This document shows positions 1 to 10,619 of a DNA stretch of 55,305 nucleotides, one piece after another. The stretch is from positions 2,885,237 to 2,940,541 of the forward strand of contig NW_006763295.1 of the NCBI RefSeq assembly GCF_000218685.1, in the 5' to 3' direction. The first letter of the stretch is position 1, and every line of letters starts with the position of its first letter. A model generated the notes under the pieces. The model worked only from the letters and a program-made list of their open reading frames with translations, searched no databases and was not told where the DNA came from. Origin of the DNA: Serpula lacrymans var. lacrymans S7.9. Taxonomy: Eukaryota > Basidiomycota > Agaricomycetes > Boletales > Serpulaceae. A program made the position numbers and the translations under genes.

Positions 1-733
1 TCCTGGGTATGACCAAGTAAACCACAGAAATCACACTGAATGCGAGTAGAGGTGGTGGATTGGTTGCAATTATGGCAGTTAGGATGGGTACAGGTGCTAT
101 TGGGCAGTGGTAGACGAAGAATGCAAGGCAGAATCGACTTCCAGCACGACGACGGCGATTGACCTCTTCAGCAAGGAAAGCATCCCTGAGCTGGGTCTTG
201 TCCAAGGTGCCCAGAAGTAGTAGAGATGAAGTGAAGTGGGCATATTGATCAGGAAGCGCCCTAATCATGGCCATGCATGTCAATTCATCGTCCAATTCAG
301 ACAATGAGAAGCCAGTAGGACAAAGATTTTGAATCTGATGCATGCCTTTGTCAATTCTGGTCATGAGAGACTGCAGGGACTCGTCCTCCTTCTTTCTGAT
401 AGAGAAGAAGTCGTCATAGGCGTTAAATCTCGTCCCAGGCTTCTTAGAGACGTGCACAATGGCCAGTTTCTCCCAGATCTTGACAGGATCATCAATGATG
501 CCATCAAGATGGATGCGCTGCTCTTTGGTGACATTGAGGTATAATGCACCAGCAGCCTTTTCAGCTCTCAACTCCCATTTCTCTATTGCTTCAGCGTCAG
601 TCCCAGGACACTTTTCAGCGCCAGAGACGAGCCTCCACAGTCCCTTGGTCATCAACCAAGCTTGCATTTCACCACTCCACTGGGGGTAGTTAGTGACAGA
701 CAAGGGATGGAACTTTGGGTCAGAGTCAGACAT
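1..733 (-). pseudogene. Copia-type gag (UBN2 family), copy 1 of the LTR-1 retroelement, cut by window edge
   Basis: The minus-strand frame opens with ATG at 733 and reads MSDSDPKFHPLS, followed by a YPQWSGEMQAWLM segment, the usual start of a copia gag. The UBN2-like body follows (EKAAGALYLNV, FNAYDDFFSIRKKEDESL, MIRALPDQYAHFTSSLLL). A CCHC knuckle (CDFCGLLGH) lies at about 1-45 in another frame. Against the second copy near 28.9 kb there are two extra bases, at about 101-104 and 139-142, which put the knuckle out of frame with the capsid part. Gag forms the virus-like particle that packages element RNA. The C-terminus lies outside the window. The copy has no stop in the capsid part, unlike its sister copy. 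It is a decayed retrotransposon gene, not a host gene. Confidence 0.85.
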
Positions 734-1900
734 GATGGGTGTTGTATAAGACGATAGAGCAAAGATAAATGATGTAGGAGACGGCTATAGGCGATAGAAA
801 AGTGGCAAAGGCGATGGGAAACAGTAGGAGGCGAGCAGATAAGATGGTGAGGCGGTAGAGAGAGGATATGGAGAGGGTCAGAAAGTGCAAGGATAGGTCC
901 AAATAGGGTCCAAAAAGCGTCCAAAAGCGATCCAGGAGGGTGCTAAGGCTTCCTAGTGCTGCTACAGGGTTACGCCTGTGTTCCCCTTTCAATACCACAC
1001 TGATATTAACAGAGAAATCGCCTCGAGACAGTGTTGGTTAATAGGGCTTGTATATGAGTCAACAAAGTGACTTAAGCTCCCCAAACACCGCAGACTGAGA
1101 GGGGCTCTAGGCAACAGCAAACTGAGGCAATGCAGGCGAGCTTCACAGTCTATAGGCTTGTTCTATCTGATAATGGACAGAGCAGAGAAGATTGGAGCTT
1201 TATGCACACACCAGATATGCCAAAAAGCGAAAAATAGGGCAAAAAGTCGAAAATGATGCAGAGACAGATAGGATGGATGGATTGCCCCCTAATCAGAGGT
1301 ATATGGAACGTTTATATAGAGTAATAGATGGCCCAAATATCACAACAAGTGAAGCACAGGATGTGGAGATATGCAATAGGGGTGCAATAGGGGTGAAAGT
1401 GCCAAAAATGCGAACTTCACAGAGGGTGATGGAGTGGATGGATTGCCCCCAAATTGAGGGTGTAGAGTGCGATAGTATAGGGTACTAGATGGCTCAAATA
1501 GGGCCAAGATCCGAGCACAGGATGTGGAGATATGGAGTAGGGGGCCAAAAGGTGATCAAATGATGATGAAGGCTCACAGAAAGATCCAGCTAAAATCCGA
1601 CCGCTCTGACAGGTTTCCTAGGGTTATTTAGGCCGTAGAAGACGATGGTAAAAGTTTGGGGACGATCAGATAAGGATTGGGTGAGATATGATACAGATAA
1701 GACCAAAAAAAGCGTCCAAAATGGGGGTAACTTGCAACAAGGAGTTGTTGTTGGAGATCAGGATGAGATCAGAGTAATCTGAGGTTATGGATGGGATAAT
1801 ATGAGTCCCAGAAGACGATGGTTACGATGGATAAGCAGTAGGACGCTTGGATGGTGAGATATGAGGTCAGGAAGATGGCTAGAGCACAGGGCTCATAACC
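734..1900 (-). mobile_element. Long 5' leader of the LTR-1 copia element, copy 1
   Basis: This 1.17-kb stretch lies between the LTR (from 1901) and the gag ATG (733), so it is the transcribed but untranslated leader of the element. It is almost identical to 29,519-30,684, offset about 28,785 bp. It contains an imperfect internal duplication: two blocks starting GATGGATTGCCCCC (near 1,272 and 1,437) each end in CACAGGATGTGGAGATATG. A 98-codon frame on the opposite strand is shared by both copies, but it starts on TTG and resembles nothing I know. Confidence 0.75.
1884..1900 (-). other. Primer-binding site candidate (half initiator tRNA-Met)
   Basis: On the minus strand the internal region begins directly after the LTR with GGTTATGAGCCCTGTGC. 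The first 14 bases are complementary to CAGGGCTCATAACC, the anticodon arm of yeast-type initiator tRNA-Met. Drosophila copia and yeast Ty5 are known to prime from such a half tRNA. The same sequence follows the LTR at 30,684 and 28,164. Confidence 0.65.
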
Positions 1901-2166
1901 TATTAAGAACAAAGCTTGAAGGAAGTGTCTAGCCACTTGCTGAGAGCAATCAGGGACTGGAAACTAGAGTCCAATGTGAGTAACTAGAGAATAGGAAGCA
2001 TTGGACTCTGCAGTACTGTCCGATGTTTTGTAAACAAAGGTAAACAAAGCAGCCACAAAGGCGGAATAATAGAGAACACAATCAATACTGAATGGTAGAG
2101 CAATAGATAGAGAAAGGAATGAAAATATAGAGGTAGCACAAAGGTGCAGAATCCCCAAAACTAACA
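1901..2166 (-). repeat. LTR-1, short form (266 bp), minus orientation
   Basis: Reads from TGTTAG at the high-coordinate end to TTAATA at 1901. It lacks about 55 bp between two copies of an AGAGTCCAATGTGAGTAACTA motif, so one unit of the internal duplication seen in full-length copies is gone, most simply by slippage. It is joined to the leader of gag copy 1, which makes it the 5' LTR of that element. It abuts a plus-strand LTR-1 fragment head to head. Confidence 0.85.
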
Positions 2167-2281
2167 CTGTATACCTGTCATACTCTCTAATAATAAAGTT
2201 ACTCACATTGGACTCTAGTTTCCAGTCCCTGATTGCTCTCAGCAAGTGGCTAGACACTTCCTTCAAGCTTTGTTCTTAATA
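2166..2281 (+). repeat. LTR-1 3' fragment (116 bp), plus orientation
   Basis: Matches the last third of LTR-1, from ACTGTATACCTGTCATACT to TTCTTAATA. With the minus copy at 1901-2166 it forms an inverted arrangement with almost no spacer. The TSS side of the fragment is missing. Confidence 0.8.
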
Positions 2282-2288
2282 CATATAT

Positions 2289-2427
2289 GCCACCCCACAA
2301 ATAACCAGAGCACCCACTGTTCTAGGAGGCAAAGCCCATAAACAAGTTCTGTGGAATCTGGGAGGATTGTTTGTCAGTTTGTATTTGTGTGTGGTTTTCT
2401 AACAACAATTCTCATCATCAATAGCGG
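2289..2427. repeat. Dispersed repeat, copy 1 of 2
   Basis: About 140 bp, close to 88% identical by eye to 15,518-15,643. Shared blocks include CTGTTCTAGGAGGCAAAGCC and TGTGTGGTTTTCTAAC. It may be the 3' end of an unidentified LTR, because it sits next to transposon debris at both places. No coding potential is visible. Confidence 0.7.
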
Positions 2428-2516
2428 AGGGTAGGAGTTAGAGATGGTGATAATTTGTCTGCGTATGAGTAATGAGAGTTATTGTCTGCATTATCGCTGT
2501 TTTCTTCTGTCGAGTC

Positions 2517-5500
2517 CTAAAATGAGGGGTCCACTGTGTTTCCAAAAGCAAGAATGATTGTAGGCTTCATGAAGTTCCGGATTGTATTTCTGGCCATCAG
2601 GAATCCATCGGCCTTTCCAGTAATGCCCGGATAGAATGTCTTGCCAAGTCTGTGTTGCTTAGTGGAATAGGGATGGGGAGGCTTCTTCATCAACAAGAAT
2701 CTTGACGAGGGGATTGCGTAGAGCAGCATTGCATCTGCTAAGCCATATGCAACAAATAACAATCCAGGTATACAACATATTATTCAATTTGTTGGGGTTG
2801 GTGATGCCTGTGATTAAATGAAAAGGCAGGATAGAATAGCGGAAATAGACTTTGTGGGCAGGCAAGGGGTTCCTGGTATCGACATAGTGGAGGGCACTGT
2901 TACCCCATGTTCACCTCCAGTCTGTATGCCACTGAGGAGCCCAGGATTGATAATGTTCCCAAATGGATTGAAATTGATGTCCGTAGTCAGTTTTAGCACA
3001 TTTATGGTTGACTAGGTGTGTTGGGAGTAGTCCTGTTATGAGTGTTAGATAGGTTTTGAGATTGGGAATTGGGAATTGGTAGTACTAGCCATTAGCTTCA
3101 TTGAATTTATCGACATCGTTCCAGAAGACTTGATCAAAACAGAATTTATCCATGTGTGGATAGTAACCACGGGCAGCTCTTTCAAATTTCAGATAATTGT
3201 CTACTATTGGAGGATAGTAGAACAAGGCTTTTGAATGGGAAAGTTGACCTGGTCAGACTTCACAATCGTTTGAATCGGGTTGTAAATCTTGACGCGTTTT
3301 CATCTCACAACCTTCATAATATCATAATATGGTTGTGAGACAACTTTACAAGCTTTGTCAAGAATGACATCAGGTGCGTCTGGAGTACTTGGAGTATATA
3401 TGAACCAAACAGGGGCATCATGGCGGGATAATAAGTCAAATTCTTGTACAGAGGTGACAAAAGCACCCCAAAGTGAGTTAATAGGGGGTTTCAACGAGGT
3501 GACAGGAATAAGGGTGTGGGGGCTTTTGACAATTTGAGTCTAGAGTTTGAACGCTTGAAGTTTGGCGGCGTATTATTTAATGGCTGCTATGAGTTCCACA
3601 ATATGATAAGGCCTTAGGTCAAGCCAAGATAGTATCCTGGTTGTGGCTTCAGCACAATCAAGCGTAACCTCAAGATCTTGTATGCGTGTGAGACCGATGC
3701 CGTAGTCCTTCAGGGATTTGAATTCCTGGGGTAGCATTTCCCAATAAGCTTTGAGTTTGGCCTTGAAATGATCTTGAACATCTAAATTGAGTTTGCCGCG
3801 TTGTTAATATTGATGATTGCATATAAAGTCTCCCAAATGAAAAGAATATTCAGATATAAAGTTGTCGACCTTGAAGCTTCTGTAGTTACAGATGATTATG
3901 AACAGGAGATAAGGAGAATAGGCATTGTATAATTGAGGGATACGGGAGAATCTGTGAGGTCCCACAATGTTAGGAGGCACAGGATGGGGGATGAATGTTG
4001 AGTGACAAGATAGTGCAATTTGGCCTTCTGACAGTTTAGCCCAATGGTTGAAATTGATGTTGTCTTAGAATAGGATTACAAGTAAGTATTAGGTTATATG
4101 TGGTTACACACTAGATTATACTTACGGGTCATGTCTGGGATAGAGATGGGATGGAAAACTTACGTTGAGCGTTGAACAATGGTGATTGTTGATAATTGAT
4201 AACACGTGGGAATAGTTTCTATTCCCAATAAGATAGGTACTGAATTGGAAATATACATAGGCAGTCTAACACTAACACTACAAGAATCTGGTCTGATATT
4301 ACAAGGACAATCAGTTGAGTTATTTGCTATCTCTGATATGAGAGCAAGTTAATGTGGTGGTCTGCCACTGTGAATGATCATTGATTGTACTTACTTAAAG
4401 GGTTTGTACAACTGCTCAAAGGTTACAGCTACAGTACTGAATGCAAGGATTGTGTTGTGGGTGGAACCTTCTAACCTTGTAAATATATCATTGAGTTAAT
4501 TGATACAGCAGTTGATGAACTTATAGCTGGCAATTTCTTGAGCAAAAATGATTGCAGCATCAGGAGGGATGCTAAGAGCTTTGATATGATTGGTTGTTGC
4601 AAGCAAGCGAGGTAAGAAGGAAACAGGTTTGATGCTTTGAAGATAGGCAGGGACAATGTACCATAATTTGTAACTGTGATAAGTACATGAGCAAGGAAAA
4701 TAAGGAAAAACTTACAATTACATAGAAAGCTTCATTAGAATCCGATGAAGTATTAAGTAAAACATGATAGAGGTCAATATAAACCCGGAGGTCGGTTTGG
4801 GCAGAGGAGAAATCTTCAGTTAACTTTTGCAAGGATGTTATGAAATTAGCTTGTAGTTTGCGGTACGCTGTGATTTCAAGGATAGGCTCTTCAGGTAGTA
4901 ATTGCATTAAGTCGCAATACATCTTTGTCAATAGGCAGACATCTTTGGTTAAGTTGCTATATGCGCTTGCTAGGACTTTTAGGTTGTCAATTAGAGTAAA
5001 TACCTGTGATTGGTATATGTGTTAGACTGAATAGATAAGCATGCAAAGTGAAAAGTGACTTGCTTGGGGAGAAGAGAGCACACAATTCATGTTGGGGTTG
5101 AGAGTAGAAGGGTTTGTGACGGGTGCATAGTTGAATGAGGCTATTTATACGCGTGATTTTGGGCGCAATATGGACATAATTAGGACATATTACTTTATTA
5201 CAGTTGATATCAAGCATTTGGCTGTCCGGTCAGCCCACTACAAGAAATGCCAAGTGCTACTATGCTGCCAATACATGCAAGTATTCTAATTTTGAAGCGA
5301 GTGTTCAATGACAGCAGTAAGAGCCGTGAATGTGTCATTGTAAGTATTTACAAGGTCACCCCAATATACCCGGAATAGCTCTATTTCTTCGGAGACTCTA
5401 AGTAAAAGGTTTTGTGCGGATCAAGTAGTTTGGTCTTCCAGATCAGGATCAACAACCATCACAGGAGGTTCAATATTTTCTTTACAAATAGTAAAGATGT

Positions 5501-5860
5501 GGTTAATTTTGAGCAAGAGTTAAAACATGGCACCATAGCAGATTTCTTGGATTTCTAGTAAGGGGATGCTCCACATTGCCTAATTTGTTGCAACAGTTAA
5601 AAAATGGTGTATAAAACAAGAAGTACATACTAAGGTATTAATGTCTGCTTCCAGCTTGTCAATAGAACTGAGAACCACAACAGCTACTCCGTTGAATGCG
5701 ACAAGTGCAAGCTTGACTATGGAGAAGAATTGCTTGAGATTGTCAAATACCGAAGCTATGAGGGGTAAGAATGAAGAGAAAGAATTAATATCAAAAACTT
5801 GATTGGTTAACTCAGTAATAATGTCTCGAAGATCAATATATGCGTGATTGGTGAGCATTC
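2517..5860 (-). pseudogene. Decayed intron-containing gene or genes, family not recognised
   Basis: Several minus-strand segments read as ordinary protein with clean GT-AG introns between them, yet carry in-frame stops. From 5' to 3' these are: an exon near 5,858-5,630 (LRDIITELTNQVFDINSF) ending at a 51-nt intron; an exon with stops (FRVYWGDLVNTYNDTFTAL); one near 4,990-4,730 (MTKMYCDLMQLLPEEPILEI); one near 4,650 (SIPPDAAIIFAQEIASYKF); one near 3,780-3,540 (KDYGIGLTRIQDLEVTLD); and one at 3,494-3,300 (LLSRHDAPVWFIYTPSTPDA). The last resembles segments of uncharacterised agaricomycete proteins I have a vague memory of, and I cannot name a family. At least four stops make it non-functional. 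It could be one long gene or two neighbours. The plus strand in this interval shows nothing. Confidence 0.5.
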
Positions 5861-6279
5861 TACCGAGTAGAGATTGAGGAACGGCATCAAAAAAATGGTG
5901 AAGCTAGGTTGTTATGGGATTGAAATTTTAGAGAGGTGCTACAGAGCATACTGAGATGTACTCACTTTATAACAAGAAATAGCAAGAGCAAGATTGAGAT
6001 TTCAGTATGTGTTCATGATGGTGCTGTTAGGTACACTTCAGAATACTGTTGTATGAATGGGGAAATGGGCAAGGATGAGGGGGAGGAATGAAGAGAACAA
6101 AAATTAAGAGAGGGGAGCCTCTGTTGGGGACCCCTAAACGTGTTACATGCAATAGAAGAGAGCAAAACCTTAAGTGTGGGGTTGGGGTAAAGGAGTTAGG
6201 ACGTCAAGGTTTGGATGAAAAAATGCGCTAAATACCAACAAAAACTAAGTAACTTAATGTACTAAGTGTATGGCTGGAC

Positions 6280-6798
6280 TTATAAGGGTAGCGAGTGCGT
6301 GCAATTGAGGTAGGCATAAACTGTCACTACGTTGTGTATATTGGTTAAATTAGACGGATTTTGGCTGGTTTGGCCTAGCCAAAGCGCATACTGGTTTAAA
6401 GAAGGATATTGGTGATGGTTAATGTTCAAAGCGTTGAAGACAGCATTACAGATGGATAAAGTGGTGAATATTAGAAATGCGAGAGGCTTGATGATATCAG
6501 GGAATGAACATGATGCAGGAGAACCAAGATCGAATGGATGACAGCAGGGCTGAGTGTATGGTACCACACAGAAGTAGCATAGAGTTGGTGTAGTGAATAC
6601 AATAGCGGGTTTAAACAATTGCTTGAACTCCGAGTTTGGTGAGATGAGTCGCGAGGGACAGAAGAATGGATTGGAGTGATTATGGGGCAATACATTGTAA
6701 AAGAAGCAGATGATGCATGTTCCCACTCTGGCATCAAGAAATTGATGCAAGAGAGTGAGTCTGAATGTGCAAGAGGTTGGGTTCTGAGTAGAGTGCAT
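6280..6798 (-). pseudogene. Cys-rich ORF relic, unit A of a tandem pair
   Basis: A minus-strand frame of 172 codons with a cysteine/histidine pattern: CIICFFYNVLPHNH, then FFCPSRLIS, a CYFC...CCHP cluster, an IIKPLAFLIF hydrophobic stretch, and a QYALWLGQ box followed by NIHNVVTVYAYL. The same order of motifs occurs about 700 bp away in unit B (6,990-7,560), so the two are duplicates. The CX2C...H...CP part resembles the Cys-rich tail of fungal telomere-linked (OrsD-type) helicases, but this is a weak inference. No upstream domain is attached. It could also be the tail of an unnamed transposon protein. Confidence 0.5.
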
Positions 6799-6989
6799 AT
6801 GGGGGATGAAAAGATGATTGCTGCAAGAAAGAGTAGATTTACAAATAGGATAATGTTTAGGTTAATTGAGGCCTTCAATAGGAAGTCTGGTAAGATAGAA
6901 GCCTTGGGTTACTACATAATGGGAAAGAGAATGCCTTGCGTTAACAACAGAGGTGGGGCAAGACTGGAAAGATATGTTTAGCTAGGAAA

Positions 6990-7560
6990 ACCGGAATAAG
7001 GAATATGGCATACAGAGGGAGAGTACCAGAACTGAACAGGTAAAAATAAGCAACAACAACTTCTTGTATGTTGGAAAGTGCATCTGGATGTAATTGGTGT
7101 TGCCCTAACCAGGTGGCATATTGATCCATAGTGGCGAACTGTTTTCAGGAGAGTCCTAATGTATCAAATATTAAATCACGAACTGGTTCTGTAATATATA
7201 TAAGGTAAGTGAGTGGTTTAATGATATTGTTATATCTGCAGTTACTGCCAAGAGCGGTTTTGCGTGGATGAAAACAAGGAGGATCAAAAGGATCAGCACA
7301 TAAATAACACTATTGGTGAGATTTGAAAAGGATTTTCTGTCGAAACTTATCCCTATATTGTGAGTAAATAGAGATAAGTGCAGAAGGACAGCGGAAAGAA
7401 AAATGGTGTTTGATGGGTTGAACGTTATAAAAAAAGCAAATGATACATTGTTGGTGTCTGGATTCGAGGAAAGAACAGAGAAATGAAAGTTTCTCTGCTT
7501 GCGTGATTGGGGGTTTGGATTGTGGATTGACTGTTACTGGTAGGGTGGCCGTATGCAGTG
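6990..7560 (-). pseudogene. Cys-rich ORF relic, unit B of a tandem pair
   Basis: Homologous to unit A: SRHQQCIICFFYNVQP, FRCPSALIS, then after a stop CYLCADPFDPPCFHP, IIKPLTYLIY, QYATWLGQ and NIQEVVVAYFYL. At least two in-frame stops separate the parts, so it cannot be translated as one protein. The more intact Cys cluster is in this unit for CX2C...PPCFHP and in unit A for the rest. The fact that different parts survive in each copy implies they were once the same functional protein. Confidence 0.5.
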
Positions 7561-7779
7561 AATAGGACATCTGATGAATGGGGTTTGAAGTGGCGTGGAT
7601 AAAAGACAATGGTCCAACATTGTTCATATTGGACAAATTATTGGTTTAGGGGGGAGGCTGATAAGGGTGCAAAACATCTGGTCGCTGTGCAGTTTGAGGG
7701 GGATGGATGGTGCTAGGTTGTTGTACAGTTGGGAGAGGGGGCTGAACTGGATGCTTCAGAGTGGATGGGAACTGATTAT

Positions 7780-8099
7780 TGTTAGTTTTGGTGATTCTGC
7801 ACCTTTGTGCTACCTCTATATTTTCATTCCTTTCTCTATCTATCCCTCTATCATTCAGTATTCATTGTGTTCTCTATTATTTTGCCTTTGTGGCTACTTT
7901 GCTTACCTTTGTTTACAAAACTTCGGACAGTAGTGCAGAGTCCAATGCTTCCTATTCTCTAGTTACTCACATTGGACTCTAGGTACTGTATACCTGTCAT
8001 ACTCTCTAATAATACAGTTACTCACATTGGACTCTAGTTCCAGTCCCTGATTGCTCTCAGCAAGTGGCTAGACACTTCCTTCAAGCTTTGTTCTTAATA
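7780..8099 (+). repeat. LTR-1, full length (320 bp)
   Basis: Starts TGTTAGTTTTGG and ends TTCTTAATA. Left flank ATTAT and right flank GTACC do not match, so this is not a simple insertion. The copia pol fragment begins immediately after it. Confidence 0.88.
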
Positions 8100-10299
8100 G
8101 TACCAGATCTTCGAAATAATCTCCTCTCAGTCTTGTATTTAACTCGTCAAAGTGGTTTCAATGTCACCATTTCGTCTCATTCCATGTCCTTTATGCGTGA
8201 CAACACTCTCTTGTTCACTGCAACTATCAATGACAACAATGCAGCATTCCTTGATGGATCTACTGCTGCTTGTGTTGAACTGGGACATTTCACTGTGACT
8301 ATACCACTTGATTTGACGCTCTGGCATCGCAGATTGGCTCATCACCATCATGCTGATGTCAAGAGACTGATACAGAGAGATCTGGTCACTGGGCTTACAC
8401 TGGACTCGAAGGCTGCTCCTGATCCTGTGTGTGAACCGTGCTTGTCTGGCAAGATGCATGCCAATCCATTCCCCTCATCTGATACTCGCTCTGCTCATCC
8501 TTTGAACCTCATCCACTCTGATGTTCACCAAGTCTCTTCCCCCACATTCTCTGGTTATCGCTACTGGGTCACCTTCATTGACGATCACAGTCGATTCCGT
8601 GTTGTTGTGCCTCTCAAGGCCAAGTCAGATGTCTTTGATGCTTTCAAGAGATTCAAGGCTTATGCTGAGACTCAATTGGAGCGCAAAATCAAGGCTCTGC
8701 GTGATGACAAAGGGGGAGAGTACATGTCCAAGGAATTTGAGCAATTCACAGATGACCATGGGATTGTGAGACATCATACCACCAGGAATCGTCCTCAGCA
8801 GAACGGTGTGGCAGAGCGAGCAAACAGACTTCTGACTGAGCGTATCACTGCCATGTTATCAGAGTCTGGATTGCCTAATAGCTTTTGGGGTGAATGTCTG
8901 TCCGCTTTGGTGCATGTCTGGAACAGGTGTCCCACTGATGCAGTGGCCCATGCCACTCCCTTTGAGCTGTGGTATGGACGCAAGCCTGACATGTCTCACC
9001 TTCGCGTTTGGGGCTGTACTGCCTATGTGCATGTACAAAAGGACAAGAGGGGCGTCTTTGGCTCTCATATGGAGAAATGTGTGTTCATTGGTTACCCTGA
9101 GGGGTACAAGGGATGGAAGTTCTACAATCCTACCACCAAGCGCACTGTTATCTCTGAGAGAGCTGATTTTGATGAGCGCTACTTCCCTGGCTTGAAGAGG
9201 TCTTCTGACAATGTCCCACCTCCACCTCCACCTCCTACTCCACCTGCGCTATCCATGCCATTGGGCCTGATTGAGGATGTGCCTGCACGAGGTCCAGGGG
9301 GAGATATGGGCCCACCAGCTGCGCTTCAGCAGCCTCAGCCATTGCCTGACAATGGGCCTCATTTGGACCTTGATCCAGAACCTCCTGTAAATCAGCCTCC
9401 TGTACTCCCAGACCAACCTCTTCATCGTTCACCATCTCCTGATATGCCTCTTGCTCTCAGACGTCCTGTTAGGGCTAAGAAACCACCTGGAGAGTGGTGG
9501 GTTCAACACAGAGAACCCACTCCTGCCATTGACAGTGACAGTGATTCTGAGGCAGATGGTGATCAAATGGCCCACTTTGGTGATTCTGCTGAACCTAGGT
9601 CGTTTGCAGACGCTATGAGGCGCCCAGATGCTGACAAGTGGAGAGAGGCAGCCATGGAAGAGCTCCAAGCTCATGAGCGCAATGGTACTTGGTCACTAGT
9701 GGAACTACCTCCTGGAGTCAAGGCTATTGGTGGCAAGTGGGTCTTCAAGATCAAGCGCAACTCAGATGGCACTGTTGAGCGCTACAAGGCCAGATATGTG
9801 GCCAAAGGTTATAACCAGCGCCCTGGCTTTGATTTCCTCGAAATATTTGCACCCACTGTCCATATATCGTCCATCAGAGTTGTCCTTGCCATTGCAGCCA
9901 TCCACAACCTCCATTTGCGCTCCATTGACATTTCCCATGCATTCCTCAATGGAGTCATGGATGTCAAGGTCTACATGCACCAGCCAGAGGGATTCCATCA
10001 GGGTCCTCGCAATCTTGTTTGCCAGTTGGACAAGGCCATCTATGGGACAAAGCAGGGAGGCAGAATGTGGAACCAGAAGATGCACACTGCTTGAAAAACT
10101 CGGATTCAAGCGTACTTATTCAGACTCTGCCATCTATGTCTTTAACAGAGCTGATGTGCGCATTATCCTGCCTGTCTTTGTTGATGACATGACACTGGCA
10201 TCCACTTCTACTTCTGCACTTGACCAAGCTGTCAAGGATCTCTCCCAGCACTTCAAGCTTCGTGATCTTGGCCCTACTTCCTACCTACTTGGCATATCC
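8100..10299 (+). pseudogene. Copia pol fragment: GAG-pre-integrase, integrase, reverse transcriptase
   Basis: The open frame begins at the LTR boundary with VPDLRNNLLSV, the usual segment after the copia protease, so gag and protease are missing. Next come the GAG-pre-integrase zinc motif (LWHRRLAHHHH...CEPCLSGK) and the integrase core with its acidic residues present: HSDVH, RDDKGGEY and NGVAERANR. After a proline-rich linker comes RVT_2 (GGKWVFKIKRN, ERYKARYVAKGYNQ, FAPTVHISSIR, AIYGTKQG). A +1 frameshift at about 10,084 separates this from the FVDDM active-site box and YLLGIS, where the sequence stops at the next LTR. RNase H is absent. The motifs match the same copia lineage as the gag copies, so it is probably the pol of the LTR-1 family. 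Codons before 8,100 derive from the LTR and are not pol. Confidence 0.88.
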
Positions 10300-10619
10300 T
10301 GTTAGTTTTGGTGATTCTGCACCTTTGTGCTACCTCTATATTTTCATTCCTTTCTCTATCTATTCCTCTACCATTCAGTATTGATTGTGTTCTCTATTAT
10401 TCCGCCTTTGTGGCTGCTTTGTTTACCTTTGTTTACAAAACATCGGACAGTACTGCAGAGTCCAATGCTTCCTATTCTCTAGTTACTCACATTGGACTCT
10501 AGGTACTGTATACCTGTCATACTCTCTAATAATATAGTTACTCACATTGGACTCTAGTTCCAGTCCCTGATTGCTCTCAGCAAGTGGCTAGACACTTCCT
10601 TCAAGCTTTGTTCTTAATA
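10300..10619 (+). repeat. LTR-1, full length (320 bp)
   Basis: Nearly identical to the copy at 7,780. It cuts the reverse transcriptase after YLLGIS, and the sequence to the right does not resume pol. Flanks TATCC and TTTCC differ at one base. Confidence 0.88.

Noticed and set aside
1192..1488. 98-aa ORF antisense to the element, present twice (also 29,977-30,273)
   Set aside because: TTG start, no motif. Conservation follows from the near-identity of the two repeat copies.
8064..8099. Start codon of pol at 8,064
   Set aside because: It is a GTG inside the LTR. The first 12 residues come from LTR sequence and pol homology starts at 8,100.
7780..10619. An LTR-pol-LTR unit as a single intact non-autonomous element
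   Set aside because: No primer-binding site follows the left LTR, no polypurine tract precedes the right one, gag and RNase H are missing, and the outer flanks do not match.
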